A DNA stretch of 64,000 nucleotides from Lumnitzera littorea. Taxonomy: Eukaryota; Streptophyta; Magnoliopsida; Myrtales; Combretaceae. The notes beneath the pieces are model-generated. The model saw nothing but the letters and a program-made list of their open reading frames with translations. It ran no database searches and was not told where the DNA came from. Position numbers and translations under genes: made by a program. Below, in pieces: positions 22,601-37,300 of this stretch. Position 1 is the stretch's first letter. Each line of letters opens with the position of its first letter. The stretch covers positions 80,835,551 to 80,899,550 of the forward strand of contig JAMXBB010000011.1 in assembly GCA_024138015.1 (NCBI GenBank), read 5' to 3'.

Positions 22601-25600
22601 CCCAGGTAGCTAACTTGTCCAGCATCAATAGCTTTTTCTGCACAACCATCCATAGGATCATAGCATGTCTAGGCGCCATACTTTTATTCCAAACCAGTAG
22701 AGACCACACAACTTTAGTATCTCTAGTTCTTGCCAAAAAATAAGCTTCTCTAACAGATAGAGCCTTAGAATCTGCTTGTGCTCAAACCAGCTAGTTAGAG
22801 GCAAGCCTTACAGGTTGCAGGCCGCCTAAACCATGTGTGATTATGTTCCATCTCTCACCATGTGGCCATCTCTGATTCCCATCTGCAATGAAGGAACTCA
22901 GTAGTGTATCTTTAGGAATTCATAAAATGATCTGGCACGTTTCCCAATCCAATCTATAAGAGGTCCTTTTGGGTGCCAATTGTCAAACCAAAAGGAAATG
23001 GGCCTTCCATCCTCAACGCGCCATTTAATCAACCTCTTTGCAAGTGGTCTTGTTTGAAATATTTTCCTTCAAGACCAAGAAGCATCATTACGAATTTTAA
23101 CACTCCAAAACCTTTTTCCTTTGAGAATTTCACTATTGACCCAACATGGGCAACGAGAAGAGTCCTCATCCATGCAAAGAGTCCAAATGTGTTCAAGTTA
23201 GGCAACTCTATTCCACATCTTGACATCAATAATGCCCACTTTTGGGTCTACATATATCCTTCCATTGGACCTTCGCTCTTGATCTCAAGTCATCTCCACC
23301 ATTCCAAAAGAATCACTTTAATTTCATCTCAATTTGGCATAAAATTAGGGCACGAAGGATAAAGATCATTGCCCAATGAACTTGGAGAGAGAAGAGAACA
23401 CTCTTAATGGGTTGAGTCCTTCCCACATAAGAAAAGAGCTTGGAAGATGAATGGTTGATTCCAGATGAGAATTTTGTGAGGAGCTCTATACAATCTGATT
23501 TAGATAAGCTAGAGAAAGATAAGAGTACCCCAAGATAATGTATGGGGAGGCCAACTTCAAAACCCATCAAACTAATGATTCACTCCTTGCTTGCAAGCGT
23601 TACGCCACTAAAAAAGATATGGCTCTTGAGGGAATTAGCTTACATATCAGAAAGCACTTGGAATTTCGTAAGACCCTCCCTAATGTATTTTAGGTATTGT
23701 AGTCTCTCTTTGATAAGATCAAAATATCATTTGCAAAACACAAATGGTTTAACTTTCTCCTTTTTAAGTTTCTCCTTCTTGTATCTCCAATGAAAGATAA
23801 AGTCTTCCTTCCCTCCTTTTTCTCCTCCCTCCCCTTTTTCTCTCATAATGCATGAGAAAACTTCCATAGCAAGAACAAAAATATAAAGGGAAATAGGATG
23901 CTCTTGTCTTAGGCCCTTCAATGATCTGAAATAGCCAACAAGCTCACCATTTATATTTATACAAACATAGGAGTAGTAATGCAAGCCATAATCCAAGAAA
24001 TAAACTTATTAGGAAATCCCATAGCTTTTAATACCTACTCAATGACTCTACCTTATGTTGTCATTAGCCTTTGATAGCACATATAGCACCTTTACTATGA
24101 TTATGGCATCCTCTCACTAGTTCTTGAAGCTACAAGAATATCGTCTACAATCCTTCTTCCTTAATAAAACCTAACTGTTCTTTACTTACCAAGAAAGGAA
24201 GGATACACTTTAGCTGATTCGCAGTAATCTTGGAGATACATTTGTACAATGTATTGCAGCATTTTATTGGCTGAAAATCCAAAAAAGAGGCCAGATTATC
24301 CTTCTTTGGGACCAATGTGAAATGGGTTGAATTAACTTCTTTCACCATCATACCTAAAGCAAAGAAATTTTTTACAGTAAGGTCCACATCTCTCCCACCA
24401 CATCTCACATTTCTCTAAAAAAGTTGGCACCATATCCATCCGGTCCTAGTGATTTATCCTTCGCCATGAACTACATGACATTTCTAATTTCCTCATTTGT
24501 TATTAGAGACACAAGCAAATCAACTTCAAAACTAGATATTTTGTGCCTAATGATGTTTTGCACTCTATCTATCTTCTTCCAAAAGAGCCGAAGAAGAGTC
24601 AGTTAAAAGTGCCCAAAAGTGAATGATAGCCATGGTTTTAATTTCTTCCATTGATTGGACCCTCTCTACGCTGTCAATTGTGATGGCCATCAAGCAATTC
24701 TTATACTGCCTGTTCTTCATCAAATTAAGGAAATACTTATTATTTCTATCTCCCAATTTTATCCAAGTAGCCCTAGATTTCTGCCTTAAAAAGGATTCTT
24801 CGAGAGCTGACCAAAAATAGAAATCAGAAAAACAAACCTTCTCCTTTACCCAATCTGCATTTAGAAATTCTGACCTTTAGTTTCTTGAATGCAATCAAGA
24901 TCTTCTTTAGCTTTCCTAACTCTCTTAGAAAGACCCAGAAAAATCTGCTCATTTAGCTTCTTCAAGAGAGGCTTTAGCCATTTAAGCTTCTTATACACAT
25001 GAAACGTGGGAAATCCTTCCACTTCCTTAGACCACACTTCTTTGACAATGTGTTTTAAGTCTGGGTGAGATTTCCGAAAGTTAAAGAACTTAAAAAATAG
25101 TTTCCTTCTATCTGCTGCAAACCTTGATAAGGAGATGGCCAGGGGAGAATGATAAAAAATACTTGGGCATAAAACTTGAAGTTCAGCTTCTTGGAAAGTG
25201 TCCATCCACAAACTATTAACGAGACCTCCATCAAGATGTCACAAAATGGGGTTTGAGGAATTTTTATTTGACCAAGTTTTAAGGACCAGATGATCTGCTT
25301 CAACTTCCAACTGATAACTCACTTCATTGAACCTTTCCATTCCACTAGTGAACTCCTCAAAACCACCCTTCTTCTCATAAGCATTTTTACATTCATTAAA
25401 ATCACCAATGATAAGCCATGGGTTATCAATGAGTGGTTTCGACTATAGCAAATTCTCCCATAATCCTTCTCTTCCCCTTTCCAAGTTGTCCACATAGATA
25501 AGGGAAATATAAAGAGATTTGCCTAAGCAGCAAACATTCACAAAAGCAATGCAAGAATTGGTAAGACTGACTTGACAATTTGAACTGTCCAAACATTTGG

Positions 25601-28600
25601 CTTCCAAGCCACCCACAACCTCGTCATGTGATGGGTCTCAACATTCCAATTTGGTAGGGTACAACTCCTAACTCTTCAGAAATTAAGCTACCTCACTTTT
25701 GTTTCCAACAACCCCAAAATGGAAAAGTCCTTTTCACTATATAATTTATTTACAGCTCTGCCCTTCATAGGGTCATTTGACCCTCTAGACTTAACTTTCT
25801 CTTTTTTCTTCTTCTTCTTCAACTTTTCCTTCTTTTTGGAGACTTCACTCCACTCTTCCTTCCCCATATCCTTGCTGGCAGGAACTGATTCCTCAGATGA
25901 TAGAAGCATCACACCTATCAAGTCAGGGACAAAGGATGGTGTAGAGGAACCATTATTCCTCTCACAACTATTAGATATATCCCCAACACATCCTGAGGAT
26001 ACATCATGCTCATCCCTTCCTTCTCTTCCAACGAAGCCTCTATCTTATTCTCCAACTTAGGATTTCTAGTAGTAGTATAGTAGCTTGCTCCACAAAAGAA
26101 ATTCCTACAATTAACAGGACATTCTTATTATTCTTCCTTAGGCTAATAGGTGCTGGGGGTTTATTTCCTTCCATGATGACATCCTTGAACACAATACCCT
26201 TTAAAGGTGTTCTAGGTCCTTGAGCCTTTGGGGGTTCAACAACACCCAAAACCTCCAGTTTAGGCCGTGGGTCAACACCATTAGGCTCCAAAGCATCCTC
26301 TAAGCACTATTAGAGCAGGCGTTTGCTATCACTATGCCCAAAAACCTTGCATTAACAGCATCTAGGAGGGAAGTGGTCATATTCCATATCTACTCTATGG
26401 CGTGAACTGTCTGTACACTCCATCTCAAAGGATCTCATAAAGTCACCATCCGCTACCGTTTCAACACATATGAGATTGCCTAACAAATCCTGTCAAAAGA
26501 GGGGAAAAAGGAATATTGCATGCTCCTTAGTAAGTTAATTGAATTCCAATTGGAGGTAGATTACTCTACTTTGCTGTCCCATAGAATGATTGTTCTATGG
26601 TTTTTAATATTAGATCACTTGCGCATAGCCCCAAGTTCATAATTTCTGTTTCATAAACTGGATGAAATGATGCTACCTAAGGAAACAACCATAGTAAGAA
26701 AAACTAACTCAGACTCTTCCAGAAGAATAATAAAAATAAAGCAACTGTTTATTCCTTTTTGGGGGATAATTTAATGAGCTTTGATTAAAACGTGCTCACC
26801 CAGTGCTCTAAGTAATTACTGGCTAATGTAAGGACAAGGGGAAGAAGGACACGTATGTACGTAGTATTCATTAGAAAAAACTTTATATTGACTTTTGAAT
26901 AGTTCAAAATAATAGTAAGGTGAGATCAAATGTTTAGAAGGCTACCCATGATCCATAACCATTTCTGTTACAAACTTAGTGGAAGTCCATTAAAAGTACC
27001 CATCACTGATATAAATTATGCGAAGCTAACAGTTAAACAGGAGACCGCTCTGGTGAATGGGTACACCCATGCACTTAGCAACTGCCAATGCCATTTTAAG
27101 CCACCAACAATTCAAGAAAATGAAAACACCCCACCCCAACCCACCCACACCCTTGCTTTTTTCCCCCTCTTTCCCCTTCCTTTTTCTCTCTTTCCCTTTT
27201 CTTCCCACCCCCAATAGTGACCCAACCAACAACATGAGAGGATAACATAATTTGGGATCTTAGAAGGGTGAACTTCAATTAAGGACCTCTCTACTTGCCT
27301 TATTAGAAGATCAGACACCATGTCCCTCTGTTAGCAAACCAAAAGAAGAAGAAATCAGCCTATTTCCAAAAACAGTAGAAGACCGAAGTCCTTCCAAAAG
27401 TGTAACACGGTGACCCAAACAAGACAAATGGGAGTTCCTACCCAAATAGCAGCCATCTAACGTGTAATGCCTGTGTTGCCACTTTAATTCAAGTTATCAA
27501 GTGACACACTTAGGTCTATGAATTTTTCTATCAATTCCATTACCATATCCTTACTCATGAGGTTCCAACATTTAATCCTTAATTAATCTAGGAATTGTTC
27601 ATGGCATCCTCAAACAAAAGTTTCTTACCCACCCTTAGCCCCATCCCTTGGAAAGAGAAAGGTCGCACCAAAGAAAGGAAAGAGCAAGATGGTAGTACCT
27701 TCATCAATCACCACACTAGGAGGACAATCTCTTACAATGGCACCTCTCATAACTGGGGGAAGATATTGCAACCTGAACTCTGTGTTAAGACCGGTCATTG
27801 TTGTGCCTATGCTTCCAAGTATTTCCTTCTTGAAGGATTATGGGACAAAAAAGGAGCAGGCTGGGGTAGATTCTGGTTTTCAATATTATCTAGGAATTTT
27901 CCCAGCTCCTCCAAGATGGTATTGCCAAAAGAACCTTGGCTTAGCTCTTCTTTTTAGGTTGACTGTCCTTTTTGGATTCACTAGTGAAAACATTAACTAG
28001 CTTGTTCAGGATTCGCAGGGCTTTATGGGCATTACAGTCCAAGGAAACAATTGAGCCTTTCCCTCAGCAACCCAAGTAGTGCCTGAAAAAGCATTAGCAG
28101 ATATTTTGACATTTTAATGCAATTAGCACAGGTCTTCTTGGACTTTGAAGCTTCACCAACTTGGTATTGACTCTTAAGAAACCATGTGAAATCTTGACGC
28201 ACTGCAATCATAAAACCCACATCCAATTTTTTGAGAAAAGCAACCAACAACACCCAACCCACCCAGAAAACACACACCTACCCGCCCCCCCCCCCACCAA
28301 AAAACACCCCCACCCCACTCACCCAAGCAAAATGGAAAGGGGGCAAAAATTGTAAATGAAAATTAATCATGTCAGTCATCAGTGACTGCAAAATTTTAAA
28401 ACTTCGTTAACCAGTTACTAAAATGTTTTGGATACTTGCTCGCTGTCCTCTACCAGATGGTTAATTCACATGGTATAGCAGTGTGTATCAATCTGAACAA
28501 ATACATGAAAGAACAAGGCACAAGCCTCATGGTTTATTTGGGTGTTCGGCCAAAATTCCAGCTATGAAAGAAACAGAGCGCTAGCCTCATGTTTTCACCT

Positions 28601-31600
28601 CTATCCAAGAGCTAGTCACTCGATTGAAGCAATCAAGTGTCCTCATGAGAACCAGACATCAAATCTGAATCACTTTTAAGAAGACCAAGCATCTTTCGAC
28701 CCTGATGTCAAGAAGACAGTTAGGAAAACTAATATTTCTCAGATAGGCATGATCAAGCTTCCATCCAAGACTAGAATATCCGCCATTATAAGAAGTGGGA
28801 GAAAAGGATATCTAACATCATATTAATGGAGAATAGAATAATACTGAGTTTATAGAATTCCAGGCATGCCTTACTTGAAACTCCACTCCACTTTTCCATT
28901 AGCCACAGGAATCCCAGCAGAGTTTGTATTCTGATAATCCGAAACCCAATTATCTTTGAATTTGGTCAAACTTAAGCCAATCCCCTCTGAATAAACAAAA
29001 ATAAAAAGAAAGAATTTTATGTCATTCCTCACTTAATTATTCAAAGATAAATGCCTCATGGTGCAGACAAATGAAAAACTACATCAGCATAAAAAAAACT
29101 AACTAGGTTCTTTTCTAGCATGATCAATTTATCAAAAAGTTACTTGTTTGAAAGAAAGATGACAGGATGACATTTGTTCATGGCTGAAGCAGAGGTTAAT
29201 ACAATGATCAAGAGAAAACCCATCACTTAAAACAGTTTGGATGCTTGGTTGGATAAAAGATAGGAGTCAAATAAATTTACCATTTGTACCTTTAGTAGAG
29301 ATCGGAGAAGGAGAAGTAGTAAAACTAAACTACTCGCATAAACAAGGCTCATTACAGTATATAAGAATTCCATATCAACCAGAAAAACCCAGGAGAAAGA
29401 AAAAAAACATACAACTTAATATCTCCATCATACAGATACTAACAAATAAAAAGAACATAATTTTTGGCCTTGTTTTTTTTTTTTTTTTTAAATCCAGTAA
29501 TTTTCACCCTCATCACAAATAGTGAGATCAGAACATTAGCCACTGTTATACCCATCGGTCAGGAGAAACATGCATACCCATGCCAAACATGTTGCCTTTT
29601 ACAGTACCTGAATAATCATCAATGAAGGGGAAAAAAATCCTGAAGAACAAAGTGCTCACCTGCTGGATCATTAGACGAAAAAGTTCCAACAAATATGCAG
29701 AATATTGAAAGCAGGACAGGTATAAGAAATGCTGGTGCAACCCGATTGATCATTCTCACTCCTCCAAATACAATAAAGCATAAAATGATGGTCACAACAA
29801 TCCCATAGACCTGTAAATCATGGGAACTAGGAACATCTGCAACCCTCGTTCCATTCACGTGTATAACTTCAGCTTCTGCATTGAAAACATAAAATCTGAG
29901 TACCCAGAAAATTGCAAATCATGTTGCATACCGTCTTTGCAGCTGAATAAAAAATAACTGAGTATTTTTTAACATTGAGGTAACAAAAATATGCCAATAC
30001 ATGCAGGAACCTAAATCCAGATGAAATTCCAAAAGAAAAGGCAAAGCCCATATTCAGTGAAAGAAAAAATTTCCAAGCTCATTAAAGATTTTATCTAATA
30101 TGAGCCATGAAGGACAATATCCCCCACTTCAACAGACCCTGATACTTGCTAAACTAAAAAGGCTAAATATTAGCTTTCTCAAAAGAACCTAAAAATCAAT
30201 ATGATGCATCTTTCTTTTTCAATTGAAATAAAATTTTGAATTGCATGACTACTACAGTTTTGTGGCTTCAACCATCTGAGCATATAAAGAAAGGAAATGG
30301 ACATCAAGTGGCTGATTCTAAAGCAATAACATTACCTCGAAAAATTCCAGCAGCTGGCACAGCTTTAAGAAAGGTTTCTATTGCTCCCAACACATACCTA
30401 TAACCAGAAGAACAAAAACAGAGTCAGACTAGAAGGATATGAAGGTTAGGAAAAGCAAATCCTCCACCAACAAGAAAAGGAGGTAAATGTCAAAAGAGCA
30501 ACCAATCGATAGGAACTGGGTGAACAAGAACAAAACTAGCCTTGATTTTGTTACCAGCAAACCTGATTTATGAGCACAGGATACCTGACCTATGAGCTTA
30601 AAAGCTTTGTTCTTGTTTTTCATTAAGCATCTATATACCAAAATATGGAAATCACCATCACAAAAGACAAATGTACACTCACAGAGATCCAGCGACTGCA
30701 TTCCCAAGGAAAAAGCACAGTCCTATGCTCACACCAACCTCAGGTCCCAAAGCGCGACCAATTAGATAGTATGGCCCTCCACCCTACATGCAGAATGAGG
30801 ATAAGCATGAATCTACTGGATGTTTCACAGGTAGGTTAGTAGCAATAACATTCAAATAACTACAAATCAGAAAATTAAACAGCTGGTATATGCTGAAATA
30901 AAACCATATAATCATTTAATCACAACATCTGTTGGTAGATTTGAAGACAAAACACCATAAGAGCATAAGCAGTTTTAGTGATATCACGGTAAAATACACC
31001 AAAAAATGTCCTTGAGGGATTGATTAGCGCAAAAATAACATAAACTCTCCTTTCAATTTTGGGCCCTAACCTAAGAAAATCCTCCAGGTGAGCCCTCAAT
31101 CTATAAGAATGGCTTGTACTCCCCAAATATTAACAACAGAAATCTGGCATGCCAGGCTCTCTACAGTGACATGATAAAGTGGCATGATAAATCCGACATG
31201 GAATGTCTGGTTATATCCAATCACAAGTCCAACAGCCTCATTTATCCAATAAAAGAGGGCCCAGCAACCTCAATCTTCCATATGTACTTGAATTTGTTAT
31301 GGAGTGCAGAAAGAGAGGGGTGCTAACTTAAACGGTGGGATAAATATTTTTCAATTTGTTGTTGAATTTCATGCCCATCAGCTATTCTGTCATGTGACTA
31401 ATGGAGTCACATCAGAGAGCAAGTGTGAGAATCACAGCAGCTTAGGCATTTCCATTCCAATTCCTTAGCTTAAGGCCTTAACTGATGCATTCCCAAAGTA
31501 GGGGCCAAATTGAACAAAAAGAAAGTTTTACGGCACAATAGTATTTTAATAAAGCTTTGAAAGAAAGTTTAACTTAACATGAAATGGTAGACTGTTTTGG

Positions 31601-34279
31601 AATGACAATTCCCTATTGAATATTCATTACCATGTTTGCTAAATGGCTATTCACTATGCACAAAAAATCTTGCAAAAGAGAGCATATAAATCCCCTACCA
31701 AGACCCCATGAATAGTCATTCATTGGCCATCCCTTTCAACTTTACCCAACTACTCTTGAAACACTATCCCCACATGGCACAGGCCCTTGCCAACTCCAGC
31801 TCAGTTGCACCACCACATGTGAGCCCCATCATCACACCACAGTAAACAAAGAATGAAACTTAGCAAACAGCTACTATAGAAAAATGAACCGTGGCAAAGT
31901 AGTAGTGGTAGGAGTAGGTCGCCTTGGTGCCTAAATCCTTTCTCTTTACTTGAATCTGAATACCAAACCCATATGCCTAACAAGAAGTCCTCAGGGATGT
32001 TTTTCTAATCCCAGCTCTTGCTAACGTATTTGTAGTGAGATATTCAAAAGGCTGTATTGGCTTTACACCTCCTACAAGCCACCAAAGGTGGAGATTGCTT
32101 TTAGGAAGTGTCAAAGATGTCGCCATCTTCTTGCTTGAGCTTAAGACTTTACACTCAGGGCTTTTGCTGCTACTGTCGGGGGTTTGGGTTTGACCTATGT
32201 TTGCTTTAACAACCATTTTCAGTCGGTTAGCTATTTGCTTGATAGAGGGAGTTAGGTCATCCCTTACTCTATTCCTTTTGGAATAGCAAGACGGGAAAAA
32301 AGCTACTCTTAACTCACTGGATAAAGAAACTAAGGCAGATATCTTCCTCTGACTTCCATATTAAGAACACCATGAACCTGCATGGTCTCACAGAATCACC
32401 TATGAACCCACCTAAAAACCATAGCAAACCACCTACAAGCAAACATATTATGGTCTTGAGTAAACCTACGCAAGTCCATATGCTAATCAAGTTTTGCATC
32501 AAGCAAAAAGCATGGGTTCATACACAAACAAGGGTTCAGATCGAGTGACCTGGTTTGGATGAGAAACTATGTTCACCTAAAGTATACCCACTTCAGTTAC
32601 TACACAAAACAAATAACCCACTTTGGCCGATCAACAAACCAAGGTTCACCTCAATGAATCCAACATGGGATCAACAGGATTACATGGGCCAATTATTCTA
32701 TGGGTTTTTCCCTTCACTATGCTCAATGAGAAGGGCTAGGTCGCCTGGCTTGGTTTAGCTAGAAGCTAGATTTGGCTAAGATGGTGGCTAGAGTTCACAG
32801 TTTAGGTTTCAAAAATGCATGGTTATATCACATATATCATTCTATACCTACTTTATTCTTTATTGTATTTTACTCCAACTAAACAGATTAATATGCTATT
32901 GCTTCTCTATTCCATTAAGGTATAATTGTCTATTCCATTACAATCTATAACAATCCAATTTCAATCAGGCCTTTTTGGCTTGAAAGAAGCTCAAGAAGAC
33001 TGAGTGGAAATCAAATTAGTATACATTTGGTGTTAGAGAGATCCTAGCTTCTTTAAAAAACTGACACTAGTGCCTGTTTTAGTGGTTCATTATTGGTGAG
33101 CTTTTGTTGACAGTCTTGGTCCATGCACTCTGTTTTTTGGTGCATCAGCCAATAAGTATCTGGGTGACCTATAGCCTACTGTTTTTGTGATTTGCAAGTA
33201 AACTATACTTTTGTACCTTTATAGCTATTATCTAGATGAATTACCCCTGAAAAGAGAGGGGGCGGGGGAGTGGGGAGGGTCGGTGTTGGGGAGTGTGTGT
33301 TGGGGGATAGGAGATTCTATTGAGGACTTATTCCATTCATCAAAGTCCACATGCCTGAGAGACTAAATACTTGAAAGGCCATGGAAAGAATGACCAAATA
33401 TATTTTGCATGAAAGTATTAAAAGAGGAGCAGACCAAATGCATTCAAGTTTCATATGATATAGAGCAGAGTAATTAGAAATACTAGGGCATTAGGGAATG
33501 AATAAATTTTCATGCAAACAGCATTAGCCCAAGGCTCACTTTTCAGCATCAAAGCTATTACCTAATATTGACAAACAAGTAGCCTACTAAAGATATTCAA
33601 GACACTACAGGTCAACTATATATTGTGGTCATTGAAGGCAAAGTGTAAGTAAAAAAACTTAAGTACTAGAGAGAGGTAGGAGGCAACAAGTTCTCATTAC
33701 TACAGTTAAGGGAACATATATGCAACTACAAGTATACAAAAACTAGATAACACGGATTAAGAAATGACACAATAAGGGATCAATCACATCCAAGAGTGAG
33801 ATTTGATAGTGGACTTAGTACTTGAAAAGATGGAGCTCATTTTTGAGATGTAAAGATATTACTAGCATTATCTAAGCAGATGGACGAACCTGAAAATAAT
33901 GTAAGTATTGAGATAACACATATACTTGAGGTAATTTTCCTTCAACTTCTAATAACGTGTATGCTTTACAAGTCAAATGTTGGAGTCAATCATGAAAGGG
34001 GAAAAAAAAAAAAAAAGTGGAAGAAGGTCACAGTTAAGAATACTCCTGGAGCGTGCATACTAGGGACCCTAATAAACGTGTGGAAAGTGAGGAGAATAAA
34101 ATTAAAAATCAATATATCCCAGTAGAGATAACATAGATACAACAATGACCAAGTATATGACAAAAATGGTAAGATTTTAGATTTAACTGAATCACATAAG
34201 GATTAGTTAGTTTCGGGATTAGTTGTTATTTCACAATTATGCAAATCTATTTTTCCATGAAACAAACCCCTTTGCAGTT

Positions 34280-34316
<37 letters not shown>

Positions 34317-37300
34317 GAACGAGTCATGTGAGTTTTATTTTTGGTAAATTTCATATGTTGAGATACGAGAGCAGTGATCAGAAACTTATGTGAAGGTTTG
34401 CATCATTAACATGGTGCAGATACGAGAGTCATAAGAAGTAAGGGAAATATTTTACAACTTACATTGCTGTCTAGCATATTTGCCTCTAATAATAGAGAAG
34501 TTCCAATGTCGAAGAAAGAAAATGGTTTCATTCATTCTTCTTTAATGCTGTCATCCCCAACCCAAAAAAAAAAAAAAGAACAACTCCTTACAAATTGTAA
34601 CAGAACATTACAAAACCACACCTTCATTGCACCATTAGTTGCTATGGCACTAAGTGATATAGAAGTCAAGAAAGTGCACAGGCCACAAAAAGAGACCAGT
34701 AACAGAGTCCCGCCTATGCCCGCCATGCCAACAATCCTGCAACAATTCCACAATATGAATAATTACATCAAAGAGGTTTAAAGTGCAATAGAATGAACAG
34801 AGAAACAATGCACACACAGCTGATCAAAAAAGTCAACACAGATTTTTTCTCTTTTTGTAGTAAAATCAGATTTTTTTTTTTTTGTATTTTATTTAAAGAA
34901 AGATAAAAATGTAATTACAAAAGGAGGGTAGAACCTGCATACAAAACAAAAAGAGGAAAACAAAAGGAGACTTAAGGGACCAATTTAAGCAGCAAGATAA
35001 CAAAAAGTACAACAATTGGTCTATTAGCAATAAAAAAAAAAAGGTGTTTCATCAGCGGGTCAAGGACATGCTAAAATGCATCTACCAATAATTGAGGGAT
35101 CAAGATTACTAAGTCCCAACTGTCTTTCATTCTGCTCTTTATGCACAGTACAGACCATCATGTTAGTAGCTTTCTTCCACATACCTCTGGCGTACAGCTA
35201 AGGAGTTGAATAACTCTATAAATGAGTTGGCCCTTGTAGGAAAGCAATGTCATTTATTAGCTGTAATCTCTTATTACCTTTTTTTTTTTTTTCTTTTCTG
35301 TATCTTTAATTTTTGGTCAAGATAGCAATAAATGCATTGGATATCTTGATCATTTTTTAGGCAACTAGTTATTTCTTTTTATTTTTGTCCTGATCTTTTT
35401 CCAAAATAAGAGGACAACCTCCTTGTATATATATTCTCTGACCAAAAAATGAATAATATGATGAATCATTTCTTCAGCCCTATTAGGCACACGTGCAGAA
35501 TCTTGGATGTATTCTTTCACTTTCAATCAAATATCCATCACAAAGCAACAGTTGACAAACAGATGCTCATGAGTTTCCTATTCAACATTGCATAAATAGC
35601 ACTTGTTCTGATCTGCTATACCCCAAGAGAACAACTTATCAAGAATGTATATTCTTTGCTGTGCCACAAACCACAGAATAAAGGCATGTTTGGGCACAAT
35701 TAACTCGCTCCACATCATAACATGCCATGGAACATGTGGTCGAGGGGTACAGATAGCATTATAAGCCTCCTTGATGGTTGGAGTTGCTGAAGGCTTATTC
35801 TTCCAAACAAATTTATCCCTCCGCTGCATCTTGGAGTAACATTACTTCCCAGTCCCTCCTTAATGGCTTTCCAAATAGCCCCTGAAGGCCAATTCCACCG
35901 GCTTTTGTGTATGATCAAACTTAAGCAGGCTTATTTTGGCCATGAAGAATTGTATATAGCTCTTTCACCCAACCAATCACATGGGGGTCCTCTTGGATAA
36001 CATTCATCGTTCCAAAGAGATAATGGTGTTGCCATCCCCTACTTCCTATCTAAAAAGACTTCGTGCCTAGGGTTTTTGCAAGCAAAATTTTCCTCTATGG
36101 CCAACAAGCACAGAATCTCATACTCCAAAAACAACAACCTTCAATGACTTCAGAATTTACACTACTGGACCACAAGGATCCTTCCACGTCTAAAGGAGAT
36201 GCCACATAAGGTTAATTATGCAACTAACTGTTACAAGAAGTGATATCAATAATCCTTAGACCACCTTCTTGCTTACGTTTGCAACCATTTTCCTCAGCCT
36301 CTTTTGCTTTAGCTCTATTCTCATCATTTCCAGTCCATAATAATCTCTTCATCTTCATAATGATGAACTTTAGTATACTCTTATTCAACAAAAAGATAGA
36401 AGACCAATATATGTGAAGGAGAAGAGATTACACTTAAATTAATTGGACCATATCAGCACAATATAGGACTTTTGTCATCAATGGTTGATGCATTTGTTGG
36501 CAAACTAAATCTGACCGTTCCTTTTCTTTTCAACCTTGTTGATCCTCCTCTACAAACCCACATCCTGACCCTTTTCTAGGATGCCCATAATCTGGATATG
36601 CTTGTCCTTAGACAGGTTGTGTCAAAATTTCCAATTGAGTACAATATGGGTTGGTTAAGTCTTATAAAATAACACACAGCTGCAGAGAATAAGAAGGGGT
36701 AAAAACATGGGTGGATAAAGTGAAGTTACATCTAGAATAACACTATTTGTTTTAACAAGAGGTAACATCCATGATGCTTCAATAATGATCATAGTGTTTA
36801 TTTATTTATTTATTATTATTTTTTGCTTTTGGGGGGTTTTGTGGTGGTGGTGGGAGGGGTGGCCCATTGTCAGATTTTTAATTTTCAATAATGATTCTAC
36901 TAGTTGATACACAGATATCTCAACCTTCCAACAATAGATTTGATGCAAAAGTTACCATTTGCAAAAATGTTCAATCCACGAAGACCAGTATTTCTCCATT
37001 GGTAAGTTACCACATTTTCTACTAAACTACACTAACAGCTAGCAAACTCTCTATAGTAAATAGTAATTTCAAGAGTCAACCATATCAACAGAGAAGTTCT
37101 ATTCCAAATGCAAACGAGACTATTCATACTAAAAATACTTTTTAAGGAAACTTGCAGTGTCTTTCAGGAATTAAATTTACATAGTAGATTCATTTATCAA
37201 TCATGAAGCATGAAGGCAAAAATGGACATGGCAAACCTGAAAAAGATTAAACTAAGGGGAATGAAAATTACCAAGTAAAACGGATATAGTAAATAATTCC

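Larger units (their letters stand above)
30784..34621. other. CCC1 intron 5, no recognised gene
   Basis: This 3.8-kb intron has no protein-coding domain that I recognise. It contains a G-rich block at 33256-33307, a (GA)n tract at 34282-34311 and poly-A/T runs near 34001. Confidence 0.6.

Noticed and set aside
31590..32960. A MITE flanked by GGAATAGACAATT-like inverted ends in intron 5
   Set aside because: The match is short and imperfect, and no target duplication could be found.
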